Assembly: GCF_007489285.1 (NCBI RefSeq)
Contig: NZ_VLIY01000002.1
Coordinates: 62,001 to 126,000 of the forward strand
Reading direction: 5' to 3'
DNA: 64,000 nt
Source of the DNA: Skermania sp. ID1734
GTDB taxonomy: Bacteria > Actinomycetota > Actinomycetes > Mycobacteriales > Mycobacteriaceae
Under the pieces are notes generated by a model. It saw only the letters and a list, made by a program, of their open reading frames with translations. It had not been told where the DNA came from and did not search any database. This document shows, one piece after another, positions 34,553 to 43,366 of the stretch (positions are counted from its first letter, which is position 1; each line of letters begins with the position of its first letter). Made by a program: the position numbers and the translations under genes.

Positions 34553-35330
34553 CCACAGCCACGCGCAGCTCACCGCGGAGTTGCGCGCGGCTGGCTGCGT
34601 CTTCGCCGAGGACGAGGCGCGGCTGTTGCTGGCCACCGGGCTACCCGCCGACGATGTCGCCGCGTTGGTCCGGCGTCGCTGCGCGGGCGAGCCGCTCGAG
34701 TACCTGATCGGTTGGGTCGATTTCTGCGGCCTGCGGATCGCCGTGGAACCCGGCGTCTTCATCCCGCGACAACGTACGCAGTTTCTGGTGTCGCAGGCGC
34801 TGTCGAATACGCGCAGTGGCAGCATCGTGGTAGACCTGTGCTGCGGATCCGGGGCAATCGGCGCGGGAATCGCCGCGGGCGTCCCGGGCATCGAACTCTA
34901 TTGCACCGATAGCAATCCCATCGCGGTCGGCTGCGCTCGGCGCAATGTCAGCAGGTGGAACGGGCGCGCCTGCGCGGGCGATCTGTTCAATGCGCTGCCC
35001 GGCGAATTGCGCGGGCGGATCGACATTGTGACGGCGAACGTCCCTTACGTGCCGACGGCGGCCATCGCACTCTTGCCCGCGGAGGCCCGCGACCACGAAC
35101 CGCGCACCGCGCTCGACGGCGGTTCGGATGGTCTCGAGATCCTCCGCCGGGTCGCGGCCGAGCTCCCGCCGTGGCTCGCGTCCGGTGGTTGGTTCGGCAC
35201 CGAATGCTCGCGCGGCCAAGTCAGCGACGTCGTCGACATCCTCACCGCCGTCGGAATGCAGGCGTCGACCGCAAGCGACGGTGCCGATGCCACGACGGTC
35301 GTCGTCGGTGCACGCAAGGCCGGTGGCTGA
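34530..35330 (+). CDS. PrmC/HemK-like N5-glutamine methyltransferase homologue
   Basis: SAM-dependent methyltransferase of 266 residues from the HemK/PrmC superfamily, whose founding member methylates the GGQ glutamine of release factors. SAM-binding motif I is VVDLCCGSGAIG near residue 101 and the post-I acidic residue is in LYCTDSNPIAVG near 124. The catalytic NPPY signature is changed to NVPYVP near 166, a variant I associate with the actinobacterial putative N5-glutamine methyltransferase group rather than with the release-factor enzyme beside prfA. The N-terminal helical substrate domain is reduced. Start ATG at 34530 overlaps the oxidoreductase gene; the stop overlaps the following SDR start by one base (TGATG). 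Target unknown. Confidence 0.75.
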   Translation: MSSRSSTDHSHAQLTAELRAAGCVFAEDEARLLLATGLPADDVAALVRRRCAGEPLEYLIGWVDFCGLRIAVEPGVFIPRQRTQFLVSQALSNTRSGSIVVDLCCGSGAIGAGIAAGVPGIELYCTDSNPIAVGCARRNVSRWNGRACAGDLFNALPGELRGRIDIVTANVPYVPTAAIALLPAEARDHEPRTALDGGSDGLEILRRVAAELPPWLASGGWFGTECSRGQVSDVVDILTAVGMQASTASDGADATTVVVGARKAGG

Positions 35331-36172
35331 TGGCGACAGACAAGCCGCTGGCCGGTTCGGTGGCGTTGGTGACCGGCGCCAGCCGCGGCATCGGGAAGGG
35401 GATCGCGCTCGAGCTCGGTGCGGCCGGTGCGCTCGTCTATGTGACTGCTCGCGATAAACCGAATCGCGTCGTGCCCGGCTCGTTGCCGCAGACGGTGGCC
35501 GATGCCGCGGAGCTGGGCGGGCGCGCGATCGCCGTGCCGGTGGACCACACCGACGACGCCGCGGTCTCCGGCGTGTTCGCGAAAATCCGCGACGAGGCTG
35601 GCCGGCTTGATGTGCTGGTGAACAACGTCTACAACAGCCCAGCGTCGGCACGTTGGCTCGGCAAGCCGTTCTGGGAGATGCCGCCGCAAGCTTGGGATGC
35701 AGGGTTCGATGTCGGGGTCCGCTCGCATTATGTCGCCGCGGCCGCGGCCGTTCCGATCATGCTTGCGCAGGGACGCGGGCTGATCGTCAACATCTCCTCG
35801 CCGGGCGCGGTCCGCTACATGCACAACGTCGTCTACGGCGTCGGCAAGGCGGCCTTGGACCGCATGACCGCCGACATGGCGCACGAACTCGCCGGCACAG
35901 GCGTGGCGGTGGTGTCACTGTGGCCGGGAGTGGTCGACACCGAACTGCTGCAGCTCGTGCCGCGCGATACGCACGGCAAGCGCATCGTGACGCTGCCTGG
36001 AGAGGGCAGCTTCGATCTCGACCGGGCCGAAACGCCGCGCTTTGTCGGCCGGGCAGTCGTCGCACTGGCCACCGATGTGGAACTCGATGAGCGCACCGGA
36101 CGGTCCTGGACTACCGCGGAGTTGGCGCGCGAGTACGGCTTCACCGACGTCGACGCGCGCACAACGCCCTGA
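35330..36172 (+). CDS. Short-chain dehydrogenase/reductase (DHRS1-like)
   Basis: Classical SDR of 280 residues. Cofactor motif TGASRGIGKG near residue 17, NNVYNSP near 99, catalytic Ser in NISSPGAVRY near 153 and the YxxxK pair in YGVGKAALDR near 166. An insertion before the active site (PSARWLGKPFWEMPPQAW region) is typical of the DHRS1-like group. Cofactor is probably NAD(P)H; the substrate is unknown. It is translationally coupled to the methyltransferase gene by a one-base overlap, so the LLM oxidoreductase, methyltransferase and SDR genes likely form one operon. Confidence 0.85.
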   Translation: MATDKPLAGSVALVTGASRGIGKGIALELGAAGALVYVTARDKPNRVVPGSLPQTVADAAELGGRAIAVPVDHTDDAAVSGVFAKIRDEAGRLDVLVNNVYNSPASARWLGKPFWEMPPQAWDAGFDVGVRSHYVAAAAAVPIMLAQGRGLIVNISSPGAVRYMHNVVYGVGKAALDRMTADMAHELAGTGVAVVSLWPGVVDTELLQLVPRDTHGKRIVTLPGEGSFDLDRAETPRFVGRAVVALATDVELDERTGRSWTTAELAREYGFTDVDARTTP

Positions 36173-36230
36173 ATATCGCTGCCGCCTCGCCTGGTTTCGA
36201 TAGGGTCAGCAGGTCGACGGGAGGGTGGCC

Positions 36231-37697
36231 ATGACGGAGCACGTCGGGATCAGCGGCGAAGAATCGATCTACCAAGACAGCGACACCGACACCGGCCGCA
36301 GCGTCGTGCGCATCGCGGCGGTGGCGGCTTTGGGCGGTCTGCTCTTCGGCTACGACAGTGCGGTCATCAACGGTGCCGTCTCGGCGATCCGGGACCAGTT
36401 CTCGATCGGGCCGACCGCACTGGGATTCGCCGTCGCGGCCGTCCTCCTCGGTGCTGCGGCCGGTGCGATGTCCGCCGGACGGATCGCGGACCGCTATGGA
36501 CGGTTGCTGGTCATGAAGGTCGCCGCGGTGGTGTTCTTCGTGAGCGCGTTCGGCGCGGGCCTGGCGCCGAACGTGTGGGTGTTCGTGGTGTTTCGGGTGA
36601 TCGGCGGGTTCGGCGTGGGAATTGCGTCGGTGATCGCGCCCGCCTACATCGCGGAAATCTCGCCGGCACGGATCCGGGGTCGATTGGGGTCACTGCAGCA
36701 GTTGGCCATCGTGTGCGGCATTTTCCTGTCGTTGCTCGTCGACTACCTTCTGGCAAGCGCCGCAGGCAGTTCCGAGGACATCCTCTGGCTGAATCTGCCG
36801 GCGTGGCGGTGGATGTTCATCGCGATGGCCGTTCCGTCGTTGTGCTATGGCCTACTGGCCCTGACCATTCCCGAGTCGCCGCGCTATCTGGTTGCCCGCC
36901 ACCGGATCCCAGAGGCGCGCAAGGTGCTCACGATGCTGTTGGGGGAGAAGAACCTCGAGATCACCATCGATCGCATTCGGCGCACCCTCGAGCAGGAGAA
37001 GGAGCCGTCGTGGCGTGACCTCAAACGGCCCGGTGGCGGCGTGGTGCCGATCGTGTGGGTTGGTTTGGCGCTCTCGGTATTCCAGCAGGCCGTCGGCATC
37101 AACGTCATCTTCTACTACTCGAACGTGCTGTGGCAGGCTGTGGGATTCGATGAGAGCGACTCGTTCGTCATCACCGTGATCACCTCGGTGGTCAATATCG
37201 TGACCACCCTGGTCGCCATCGCGTTGGTCGATCGCATCGGCCGAAAGCCGTTGCTGCTCATCGGCTCAGCTGGCATGTCGGTGACGCTCGGGACGATGGC
37301 GGTGATCTTCGGAACCGCGCCGATTGGCGCCGACGGTACCCCGCACCTGGAGGGCGCGGCCGGCCCGATAGCACTGATCGCCGCCAATCTGTTCGTGGTG
37401 GCCTTCGGTATGTCGTGGGGGCCGGTGGTGTGGGTATTGCTCGGTGAGATGTTCCCCAACCGCATTCGCGCGGCCGCGCTTTCGCTGGCCGCTGCCGGTC
37501 AATGGGTGGCCAACTGGGTGATCACCGTGAGTTTCCCGTCGTTGAAGGATATTTCGCTGGGACTGTCCTACGGGATCTACGCGACCTGTGCGGTGCTGTC
37601 GTTCGTTTTCGTGTCGCTGTGGGTGCGCGAAACCAAGGGCGTCACGCTCGAGGACATGCGCGACGACGTCGGCGGACGCCGCGCGGCTACCCGCTGA
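36231..37697 (+). CDS. MFS sugar porter (MFS sugar/H+ symporter family)
   Basis: Twelve-helix transporter of 488 residues with the sugar-porter signatures: FGYDSAVINGA near residue 43, GRIADRYGR near 84, PESPRYLVARHR near 219, QQAVGINVIFYYS near 286, DRIGRKPLL near 334, and a C-terminal WVRETKG near 466. These residues match the XylE/GalP/GLUT-type proton-coupled hexose or pentose transporters and D-xylose/glucose importers of actinobacteria. The specific sugar cannot be read. Start at 36231 is fixed by GGGAGGG five bases upstream. It overlaps the convergent amidase gene by 11 bp. Confidence 0.9.
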   Translation: MTEHVGISGEESIYQDSDTDTGRSVVRIAAVAALGGLLFGYDSAVINGAVSAIRDQFSIGPTALGFAVAAVLLGAAAGAMSAGRIADRYGRLLVMKVAAVVFFVSAFGAGLAPNVWVFVVFRVIGGFGVGIASVIAPAYIAEISPARIRGRLGSLQQLAIVCGIFLSLLVDYLLASAAGSSEDILWLNLPAWRWMFIAMAVPSLCYGLLALTIPESPRYLVARHRIPEARKVLTMLLGEKNLEITIDRIRRTLEQEKEPSWRDLKRPGGGVVPIVWVGLALSVFQQAVGINVIFYYSNVLWQAVGFDESDSFVITVITSVVNIVTTLVAIALVDRIGRKPLLLIGSAGMSVTLGTMAVIFGTAPIGADGTPHLEGAAGPIALIAANLFVVAFGMSWGPVVWVLLGEMFPNRIRAAALSLAAAGQWVANWVITVSFPSLKDISLGLSYGIYATCAVLSFVFVSLWVRETKGVTLEDMRDDVGGRRAATR

Positions 37698-39174
37698 CGG
37701 GCGCCGGGTGACGATGCGCCCAAGGCCGCGCTTGCTCCAACTGCGCCGCCAATTGCAGCAACTGTGCCTCCGAGCCCAGGCGGCCGACGAACTGCACACC
37801 GAGCGGGAGTCCGGCTGAGGTCCAGTGCAGCGGCACGCTGATCGCCGGGCGGCCGGTGAGATTGGCGAGTTGGGTGTAGGGCACCCAGCCGAGGCTCGCC
37901 TCGATCAGGTCGTCGAGTAATCCGGCCTTGGCCAGAACCTTTCCCGCATGCAGCTTGCTGATCACACGCGCGGCGCGTTGCAGCGGTGCCGACGTCTTCG
38001 TCGCGCCGACCGGCAGAGGCGGGGTCGCCAGGGTCGGGGTAAGAAACAGGTCATAGCTCTCGTGGAACTTTGCCAGGGCGAGGATGTAACTGTTGATGCT
38101 CTCGATTGCGGCGAGCATTGGGATCACTCCCGCCGACCGGCCCAGCTCGGCGATGGCGAGGGTGTCGGCTTCGAAGTCGTCGTCATCGGCTCCGGTGCGG
38201 CGTTTGACGTCGGCGACCTGACCGGCAAGCTGGGCGAACCAGATGGTGAGGAAGTCCCGCGCCAGTGCGCCGTCGTCATGCGGCGGCGAGACCTCCTCCA
38301 CCTGATGGCCCAGTTCGGACAGCAACGCGGCCGCATTCTCTACGGCCGCAACGGCTTCGGAGTCCGGCGATGCATTGATCGCGGACGACGCGGAATATCC
38401 GATCCGCAGGGTTCCGGGCGCCGACTTGATGGATTCGCCGAAGGGCTCGCTCGGCAATTCGGCCCGGTAGCCCGTGCGGTTGTCGCGGCCGATGATCGCG
38501 TCGTAGATGGCGGCGCTGTCGCGAACCGTGCGTGATACCACGCCTTGGGTGATCATCCCGAACAATGGCTCGCCGGTCTGCGGTCCATACGGGGTCAGAC
38601 CGCGACCGAGTTTGAGTCCGACCAGCCCGTTGCAGGCGGCCGGGATGCGGATGGAACCGCCGCCGTCATTGGCGCCCGCAACCGGTACCACGCCGGCGGC
38701 AACCGCAGCACCGGCACCGCCGGATGACCCACCCGGGGTGTGGCCGGTGTTCCACGGGTTGCGCGCGGCACCCCAAAAATCGGGTTCTGTCACGGCTTTT
38801 GCGCCGAATTCGGGCGTGTTGGTCTTTCCGAAGACGACCAGTCCGGCGTCGAGGAAGCGTTGTGTGACCAACGCATGCTCGGTGGCAACGTCGTGAGCAA
38901 GGGCGCGAGAACCGCACGAGGTGGCAAAACCGCGGTACTCCTGCGCCAAATCCTTGATGAGGAACGGCACGCCAGCGAAGGGGCCGGCCAATTGTTCCGC
39001 CGCCCGTTTGTCGGCCACCTCGCCGAGGTCCATCACAATCGCGTTCAGTTTCGGGTTGACCTGCGCGGCGCGCTCCCGGGCCAGCGCAAGCAGTTCCCCG
39101 GCCGTCACCTCACGCTCGCGCAGCAATTCCGCGAGGGCGGTCGCATCGCAGGCCATGTACTCGTCGAGGTTCAT
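37687..39174 (-). CDS. Amidase (amidase-signature family)
   Basis: Hydrolase of carboxamides, 495 residues. The Ser-cisSer-Lys triad is visible: Lys in FLIKDLAQ near residue 73, the cis-Ser in [12 protein letters not shown] near 149 and the nucleophile Ser in [18 protein letters not shown] near 173. Typical segments [16 protein letters not shown] and [10 protein letters not shown] also fit. Actinobacterial relatives act on a range of aliphatic and aromatic amides; nothing here singles out a substrate or a GatA role (no gatB/gatC neighbours). It is divergent from a TetR gene with 26 bp between starts, which is a likely regulator. Confidence 0.88.
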   Translation of the reverse strand: MNLDEYMACDATALAELLREREVTAGELLALARERAAQVNPKLNAIVMDLGEVADKRAAEQLAGPFAGVPFLIKDLAQEYRGFATSCGSRALAHDVATEHALVTQRFLDAGLVVFGKTNTPEFGAKAVTEPDFWGAARNPWNTGHTPGGSSGGAGAAVAAGVVPVAGANDGGGSIRIPAACNGLVGLKLGRGLTPYGPQTGEPLFGMITQGVVSRTVRDSAAIYDAIIGRDNRTGYRAELPSEPFGESIKSAPGTLRIGYSASSAINASPDSEAVAAVENAAALLSELGHQVEEVSPPHDDGALARDFLTIWFAQLAGQVADVKRRTGADDDDFEADTLAIAELGRSAGVIPMLAAIESINSYILALAKFHESYDLFLTPTLATPPLPVGATKTSAPLQRAARVISKLHAGKVLAKAGLLDDLIEASLGWVPYTQLANLTGRPAISVPLHWTSAGLPLGVQFVGRLGSEAQLLQLAAQLEQARPWAHRHPAPVSG

Positions 39175-39200
39175 CTGACCATCGTAGGTATCGTGAACAA

Positions 39201-39893
39201 ATGCCCGATGCCCGCGCGACCGCCAAGGAAGCCGTCGACGGCCGCACCGTGCGCTGGGACGAGCACAAGGCGCAGCGGCGAGATCTCATCCTTACTGCGG
39301 CGGTGCAAGCGGTTCGGGACAGCGGTGGCCAGGTAGGTGTTCAGGAAATCGCTGAGCGCGCCGGCCTGCCGCGGTCGGTGGTGTATCGGTTGTTCGAAGA
39401 CCGAAAGGACCTCGATGAGCAGCTGCGAGTGCGAATTCTCAACGACCTGATGGCCCAGTTGGCGCCGACCCTGACCCCGCACGGGACTCTCCCCGAGGCC
39501 ATTGGCCGGTCGGTCGATGCGTATGTCGGTTGGATCGTTGCCAACCCGCGCCTGCACCAGTTTCTTGGCAGCGGTTCGGCGAGCAATCCCACGCGCGGGT
39601 CGCGCGTCGTCTACGGAACCAGGACGGCCATCGCGGTGCAGGTCATGGGCTTGTTCGAAAACCTGTTGAGAACACGGACCGAGCACGTGGAAATCGCCGA
39701 ACCGCTGGCATTTGGACTCGTGGGTCTGGTCGACGCGAGCGTCAACCGCTGGCTCAACAAATCATCGAACAAGGTGAGCCCACAGCAGCTTTCGGAATTT
39801 CTCCGAGTGTCGATCTGGCAGGTGCTCGACGGTAACCTGCGCACGCTGGGTATCGAGCTCGATCCCGATACCCAAGTGGCAGAACTGCTTTGA
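39201..39893 (+). CDS. TetR-family transcriptional regulator
   Basis: 230-residue regulator with an N-terminal helix-turn-helix: RRDLILTAAVQAVRDSG near residue 26, then VGVQEIAERAGLPRSVVYRLFEDRKDL near 45-71, where the recognition helix lies. The C-terminal ligand domain is all-helical and unassigned. It is divergent from the amidase gene by 26 bp and convergent with the diiron-protein gene by 4 bp, so it may control the amidase, itself or both. No clear palindrome fits in the 26-bp gap, so the operator may overlap coding sequence. Confidence 0.85.
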   Translation: MPDARATAKEAVDGRTVRWDEHKAQRRDLILTAAVQAVRDSGGQVGVQEIAERAGLPRSVVYRLFEDRKDLDEQLRVRILNDLMAQLAPTLTPHGTLPEAIGRSVDAYVGWIVANPRLHQFLGSGSASNPTRGSRVVYGTRTAIAVQVMGLFENLLRTRTEHVEIAEPLAFGLVGLVDASVNRWLNKSSNKVSPQQLSEFLRVSIWQVLDGNLRTLGIELDPDTQVAELL

Positions 39894-39897
39894 CGAC

Positions 39898-40902
39898 TCA
39901 GGCGATGCTGCGTTCCGGCTCGCTGCGGTAGCGAGTCGACGGTCCGTCGATGTGCAGGGCCTTCCACAGGCGCCGCGTCACCGGGTTCATCAACCCGAGT
40001 TCCTCGGTGAGCTTGCGAACGTCACCGAAGTAACCGGCGAGGATCCGGCGTGATTGCGCTGCACGCCAGAACGCCTCCTTGATCACCTCGCGGGGAATGT
40101 CGAACTCTTCGGCGAAGGAGCGCGGCGGCGCCATGATTTCGCCGACGAGCCAACGCATGGCGATCGGAAACGCCAATCCGCAGATCGCGCGGGAGATCGG
40201 ATTCAGCCGGTCCATGTGGACCTTCAGGAATTCGTTGGCAAAAGAGATGTGTCGTGCCTCTTCGGCGATGTGGATCTGCATACACCGCAGTACCGCTGGC
40301 GGCATGTTTTCGCCGGCCCGGATGACGGCCTTCTGGTAGTGGTCGATGGGCTCCTCACCGCCGAGAATGCCGATGAAGAGGATCACGTAGGCGTATCCGC
40401 CGGCCACGCCGATGAACGGCGAGGCAATCCGGAACGGCTTGCGCATGCCCGGCACGTCAACACCGATGCGGTTGACCAGCTCCTGAAACATCTGGATGTG
40501 GTTGCACTCTTCGGTCATCTCGTGCATGCAGTACCGGAACTCGGGCGAGCCGTTGGGCAACTTCATCGCGTACTGCATCATGCCGCGGATCAGCACACTC
40601 TCGAACGCGGCACCGACCTTGATGGCATTGGCTTGGCGCCATTTGCCGATCTCGATCTGCCGTTCCAGCGGCTGGTCCTGGTACCACTGCGTCGCCCCTA
40701 GCGGGTCGATGTCTGGGTTGAGCACCCAGCGTGGATCGTCGGGGTCGATCGCGAATTCCGGCGAATCCCAGTCGATGTCGGCGTATGGGTCGAAGTGCCG
40801 CCGGACCGACCCCTCCGACAGCAGCTGGAGGGTGTCGCGGTAGTCCTGGCCGAGCCATGAGCGCGCAGCCTTGATAGCGGTATTGGGAACAGACAGCGTC
40901 AT
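39898..40902 (-). CDS. AurF-like diiron oxygenase
   Basis: Ferritin-like diiron protein of 334 residues resembling AurF (p-aminobenzoate N-oxygenase) and its actinobacterial relatives. Iron-ligand patterns are HEMTEECNHIQMF near residue 126 and HIAEEARHISFANEF near 210, with further Glu residues in AFESVLIRG near 98. Whether it N-oxygenates an amine or acts on a C-H bond is unknown. GAGGAGG lies five bases before the ATG. It is divergent from an SDR/dehydrogenase pair across a 131-bp region with the direct repeat TTGTTAGCA, suggesting shared control and possibly a joint pathway. Confidence 0.8.
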   Translation of the reverse strand: MTLSVPNTAIKAARSWLGQDYRDTLQLLSEGSVRRHFDPYADIDWDSPEFAIDPDDPRWVLNPDIDPLGATQWYQDQPLERQIEIGKWRQANAIKVGAAFESVLIRGMMQYAMKLPNGSPEFRYCMHEMTEECNHIQMFQELVNRIGVDVPGMRKPFRIASPFIGVAGGYAYVILFIGILGGEEPIDHYQKAVIRAGENMPPAVLRCMQIHIAEEARHISFANEFLKVHMDRLNPISRAICGLAFPIAMRWLVGEIMAPPRSFAEEFDIPREVIKEAFWRAAQSRRILAGYFGDVRKLTEELGLMNPVTRRLWKALHIDGPSTRYRSEPERSIA

Positions 40903-40958
40903 CGGTGCCTCCTCGGGTCACTATCCAGAGTATATGAGAATCGCTGTCACAGACAGGT

Positions 40959-40977
40959 TTGTTAGCAATTGTTAGCA
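40959..40977. promoter_or_regulatory. TTGTTAGCA direct repeat in a divergent promoter region
   Basis: TTGTTAGCA occurs at 40959-40967 and 40969-40977, a 10-bp period matching one helical turn. It lies between the AurF-like gene and the divergent SDR gene, in a locally AT-rich patch, and is a candidate activator or repressor site. Confidence 0.4.
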
Positions 40978-41033
40978 GCTTTGTTTGCGACCGGCGTGAC
41001 CGACTGGTTTTGACGGCGTATAGCGTGGCTGAG

Positions 41034-41825
41034 GTGATACTCGATCGCTTTCGACTGACCGATCAGGTAGCGATTGTGACCGGTGCGGGCCGAGGTCTCG
41101 GCGCGGCAATCGCAGTCGCCTTCGCCGAGGCCGGCGCTGACGTGCTGATTGCCTCGAGAACCACCGCTGAGCTCGACAAGGTGGCGGAACGTGTAGCCGA
41201 CGCCGGACGCCGCGCCCACGTCGTCACTGCCGATCTCAGCGATGCGACTGCGGCCGGGGCGCTGGCGGCGGCTGCCAGGGATGAGTTCGGCCGCCTCGAC
41301 ATCGTGGTCAACAACGTCGGCGGCGCGCTGCCCAAGCCGTTGCTGGACACGACTGCGGCCGACCTCGAGGCCGCATTCCGGTTCAACGTCTCCAACACGC
41401 ACGCGCTGACGACGGCGGCCGTGCCGATCATGCTCGAAACCGCCGGTGGCGGATCGATCATCAACGTCACCTCGATGATGGGCCGCGCGCCGGGCCGGGC
41501 CTTCGCGGCCTACGGCACGGCCAAAGCCGCTCTCGCGCACTACACGAGGCTCACGGCCATGGATTTGTGCCCGCGCATTCGGGTGAACGCCATCGCGCCC
41601 GGATCGATCGTCACCTCCGCGCTCGAGGTCGTCGCCGCCAACGATGCGGTCCGCACGCCGATGGAGCAGGCGACGCCGCTGCGTCGACTCGGCGAACCGG
41701 AAGACGTTGCGGCAGCGGCGCTGTACCTCGCGTCGGCGGCCGGGGGATTCATCACCGGAAAGGTACTCGAAGTCGATGGTGGCCTGATCGCACCGAACCT
41801 CGACATCCCCATCCCCGATCTGTGA
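41034..41825 (+). CDS. Short-chain dehydrogenase/reductase
   Basis: Classical SDR of 263 residues. Cofactor motif [10 protein letters not shown] near residue 17, NNVGGALP near 96, catalytic Ser in NVTSMMGR near 145 and YxxxK in YGTAKAAL near 160; the C-terminal [11 protein letters not shown] is also typical. The protein most likely starts with the GTG at 41034 giving (M)ILDRFRL, the usual beginning in this subgroup; the frame extends upstream to 40959. It lies 10 bp before the next dehydrogenase gene and probably shares its transcript. Substrate unknown. Confidence 0.87.
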   Translation: MILDRFRLTDQVAIVTGAGRGLGAAIAVAFAEAGADVLIASRTTAELDKVAERVADAGRRAHVVTADLSDATAAGALAAAARDEFGRLDIVVNNVGGALPKPLLDTTAADLEAAFRFNVSNTHALTTAAVPIMLETAGGGSIINVTSMMGRAPGRAFAAYGTAKAALAHYTRLTAMDLCPRIRVNAIAPGSIVTSALEVVAANDAVRTPMEQATPLRRLGEPEDVAAAALYLASAAGGFITGKVLEVDGGLIAPNLDIPIPDL

Positions 41826-41835
41826 GGAGGAAGCA

Positions 41836-42915
41836 GTGTCCTATCGGGTCGTGCAATGGAGCACCGGCAACGTTGGCAAACTCGCGTTGCGCGGCATCCT
41901 GTCTCACCCCGAGCTCGAACTCGCGGGCGTCTGGGTCTCCGGCGCGGCGAAGGACGGCGTCGACGCGGCTCGGCTCGCCGGACTCGACACCGACTGCGGT
42001 GTATCGGCGTGTGCGGACACTGCGAAAATGCTTGCACTGAAGCCTGATTGCGTGGTGTACACCGCGATGACCGACAATCGCCTGGCCGAAGCTCTCGCCG
42101 AACTGCAGGCCATCCTCGCCGCCGGCATCAACGTCGTTGCGAGCGCGCCGGTGTTCTTGCAATATCCCTTCGGCGTCCTGCCGGACAACATGCTCGAGCC
42201 GCTCCAGGACGCGGCCCGGGCGGGTGGGGCGAGCTTGTTCGTCAACGGGATCGATCCCGGGTTCGCCAACGACCTACTGCCGCTGGCCTTGTCCGGAACC
42301 TGTCAACGTATCGACCAGATCCGTTGCATGGAGATCGTCGACTACGCAACCTATGACAACCGCGCCGTGATGGTCGACATCATGGGCTTCGGCCAACCCA
42401 TCGACCAGACACCGATGCTGCTCCAACCGGGCGTGCTGTCGCTGGCCTGGGGCAGCGTCGTGCGCCAGTTGGCGGCCGGCCTGGGCGTGACCCTGGATTC
42501 CGTCACCGAGGCCCACGAGCGGCGACCGGCGCCGGAGGCGTTCGACATCGCGTGCGGGCACATTCCGGAGGGCAGCGCCGCCGCCTTGCGGTTCGAAGTT
42601 CGTGGCATGGTCGGCGACCGCCCGGTGACCGTCCTCGAACACGTCACCCGGTTGCGTTCCGACCTCGCGCCGGAGTGGCCGCAGCCGGCGCAGGAGGGTG
42701 GTTCCTATCGCGTGGAGATCACCGGCGAACCGTGCTACACCCTGGACCTGTGCTTGCGCAGCGACCTCGGCGATCACAATCACGCGGGACTGGTAGCCAC
42801 CGCCATGCGCATCGTCAACGCCGTGCCGGCGGTCGTAGCGGCGCCACCGGGAATCGTTACCGCACTGGACCTTCCACTGATCACGGGGTACGCGTCAGCG
42901 ACACCACCGGAATGA
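41836..42915 (+). CDS. Dihydrodipicolinate reductase-like / diaminopentanoate dehydrogenase-like NAD(P)-binding protein
   Basis: 359 residues with an N-terminal Rossmann fold (QWSTGNVGKLALRG near residue 7) and segments that match the ORD/DapB-like family: CVVYTAMTDNR near 71, INVVASAPVFL near 101 and NGIDPGFANDLLPL near 140. This is a large mycobacterial family annotated as dihydrodipicolinate reductase-like, whose substrates are mostly unknown; it is not DapB itself, which is shorter. It has a GTG start with GGAGG eight bases upstream, 10 bp after the SDR gene, and runs 35 bp into the convergent F420-dependent reductase gene. Confidence 0.8.
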   Translation: MSYRVVQWSTGNVGKLALRGILSHPELELAGVWVSGAAKDGVDAARLAGLDTDCGVSACADTAKMLALKPDCVVYTAMTDNRLAEALAELQAILAAGINVVASAPVFLQYPFGVLPDNMLEPLQDAARAGGASLFVNGIDPGFANDLLPLALSGTCQRIDQIRCMEIVDYATYDNRAVMVDIMGFGQPIDQTPMLLQPGVLSLAWGSVVRQLAAGLGVTLDSVTEAHERRPAPEAFDIACGHIPEGSAAALRFEVRGMVGDRPVTVLEHVTRLRSDLAPEWPQPAQEGGSYRVEITGEPCYTLDLCLRSDLGDHNHAGLVATAMRIVNAVPAVVAAPPGIVTALDLPLITGYASATPPE

Positions 42916-43288
42916 TCCGGTCAGTCTTGGTCTCATGCTCGGCGAAGAACGGATAGGTCTGTTTGAGCATGGCCCAGATCCGTTCCCGCTCTTCGCCTTC
43001 GAGTGGTGTCGCCACCGCGTCGTAGGTTTCGGCGCCGACTTCGACGGTGACGCGCGGTTCGGCGTCGAGGTTGAGGTACCAGTCGGGATGCTTGGGTGCG
43101 CCGATGTTGGAGGCGATCACCAGTAATCGATCGCCGTCGGGGTGAAACATGAGCGGCGCCGTGTAGGGATTGCCCGACTTCCGGCCGCGTGTCGTGAGCA
43201 GCAGGAGACGCTCTCGGTGCATGCCCTCGATGTCACCGCCCGCGCGAAACTGCTCGATGGTTCTGCGATTGATGGCCTTGATGTCCAT
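42881..43288 (-). CDS. Deazaflavin (F420)-dependent nitroreductase-family protein (Ddn-like)
   Basis: Small split-barrel protein of 135 residues resembling Ddn/F420H2-dependent quinone reductases. The pattern LLTTRGRKSGNPYTAPLMF near residues 30-48 and the segment IASNIGAPKHPDWYLNLDAEP near 58-78 are typical. The F420-binding loop is formed by the RGRKSG region. Start at 43288 is fixed by GGGAG just upstream; the longer open frame (to 44230) is the shadow of the patatin gene. The function is likely quinone or nitro-compound reduction; substrate unknown. Confidence 0.85.
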   Translation of the reverse strand: MDIKAINRRTIEQFRAGGDIEGMHRERLLLLTTRGRKSGNPYTAPLMFHPDGDRLLVIASNIGAPKHPDWYLNLDAEPRVTVEVGAETYDAVATPLEGEERERIWAMLKQTYPFFAEHETKTDRIIPVVSLTRTP

Positions 43289-43366
43289 GGATCTCCCGTC
43301 GCAGTCGGTCCTCGGTGCAACCTCTATCGTGGGAAAGTCTGACACTTCGCGGAAAGGAACTGCTGC

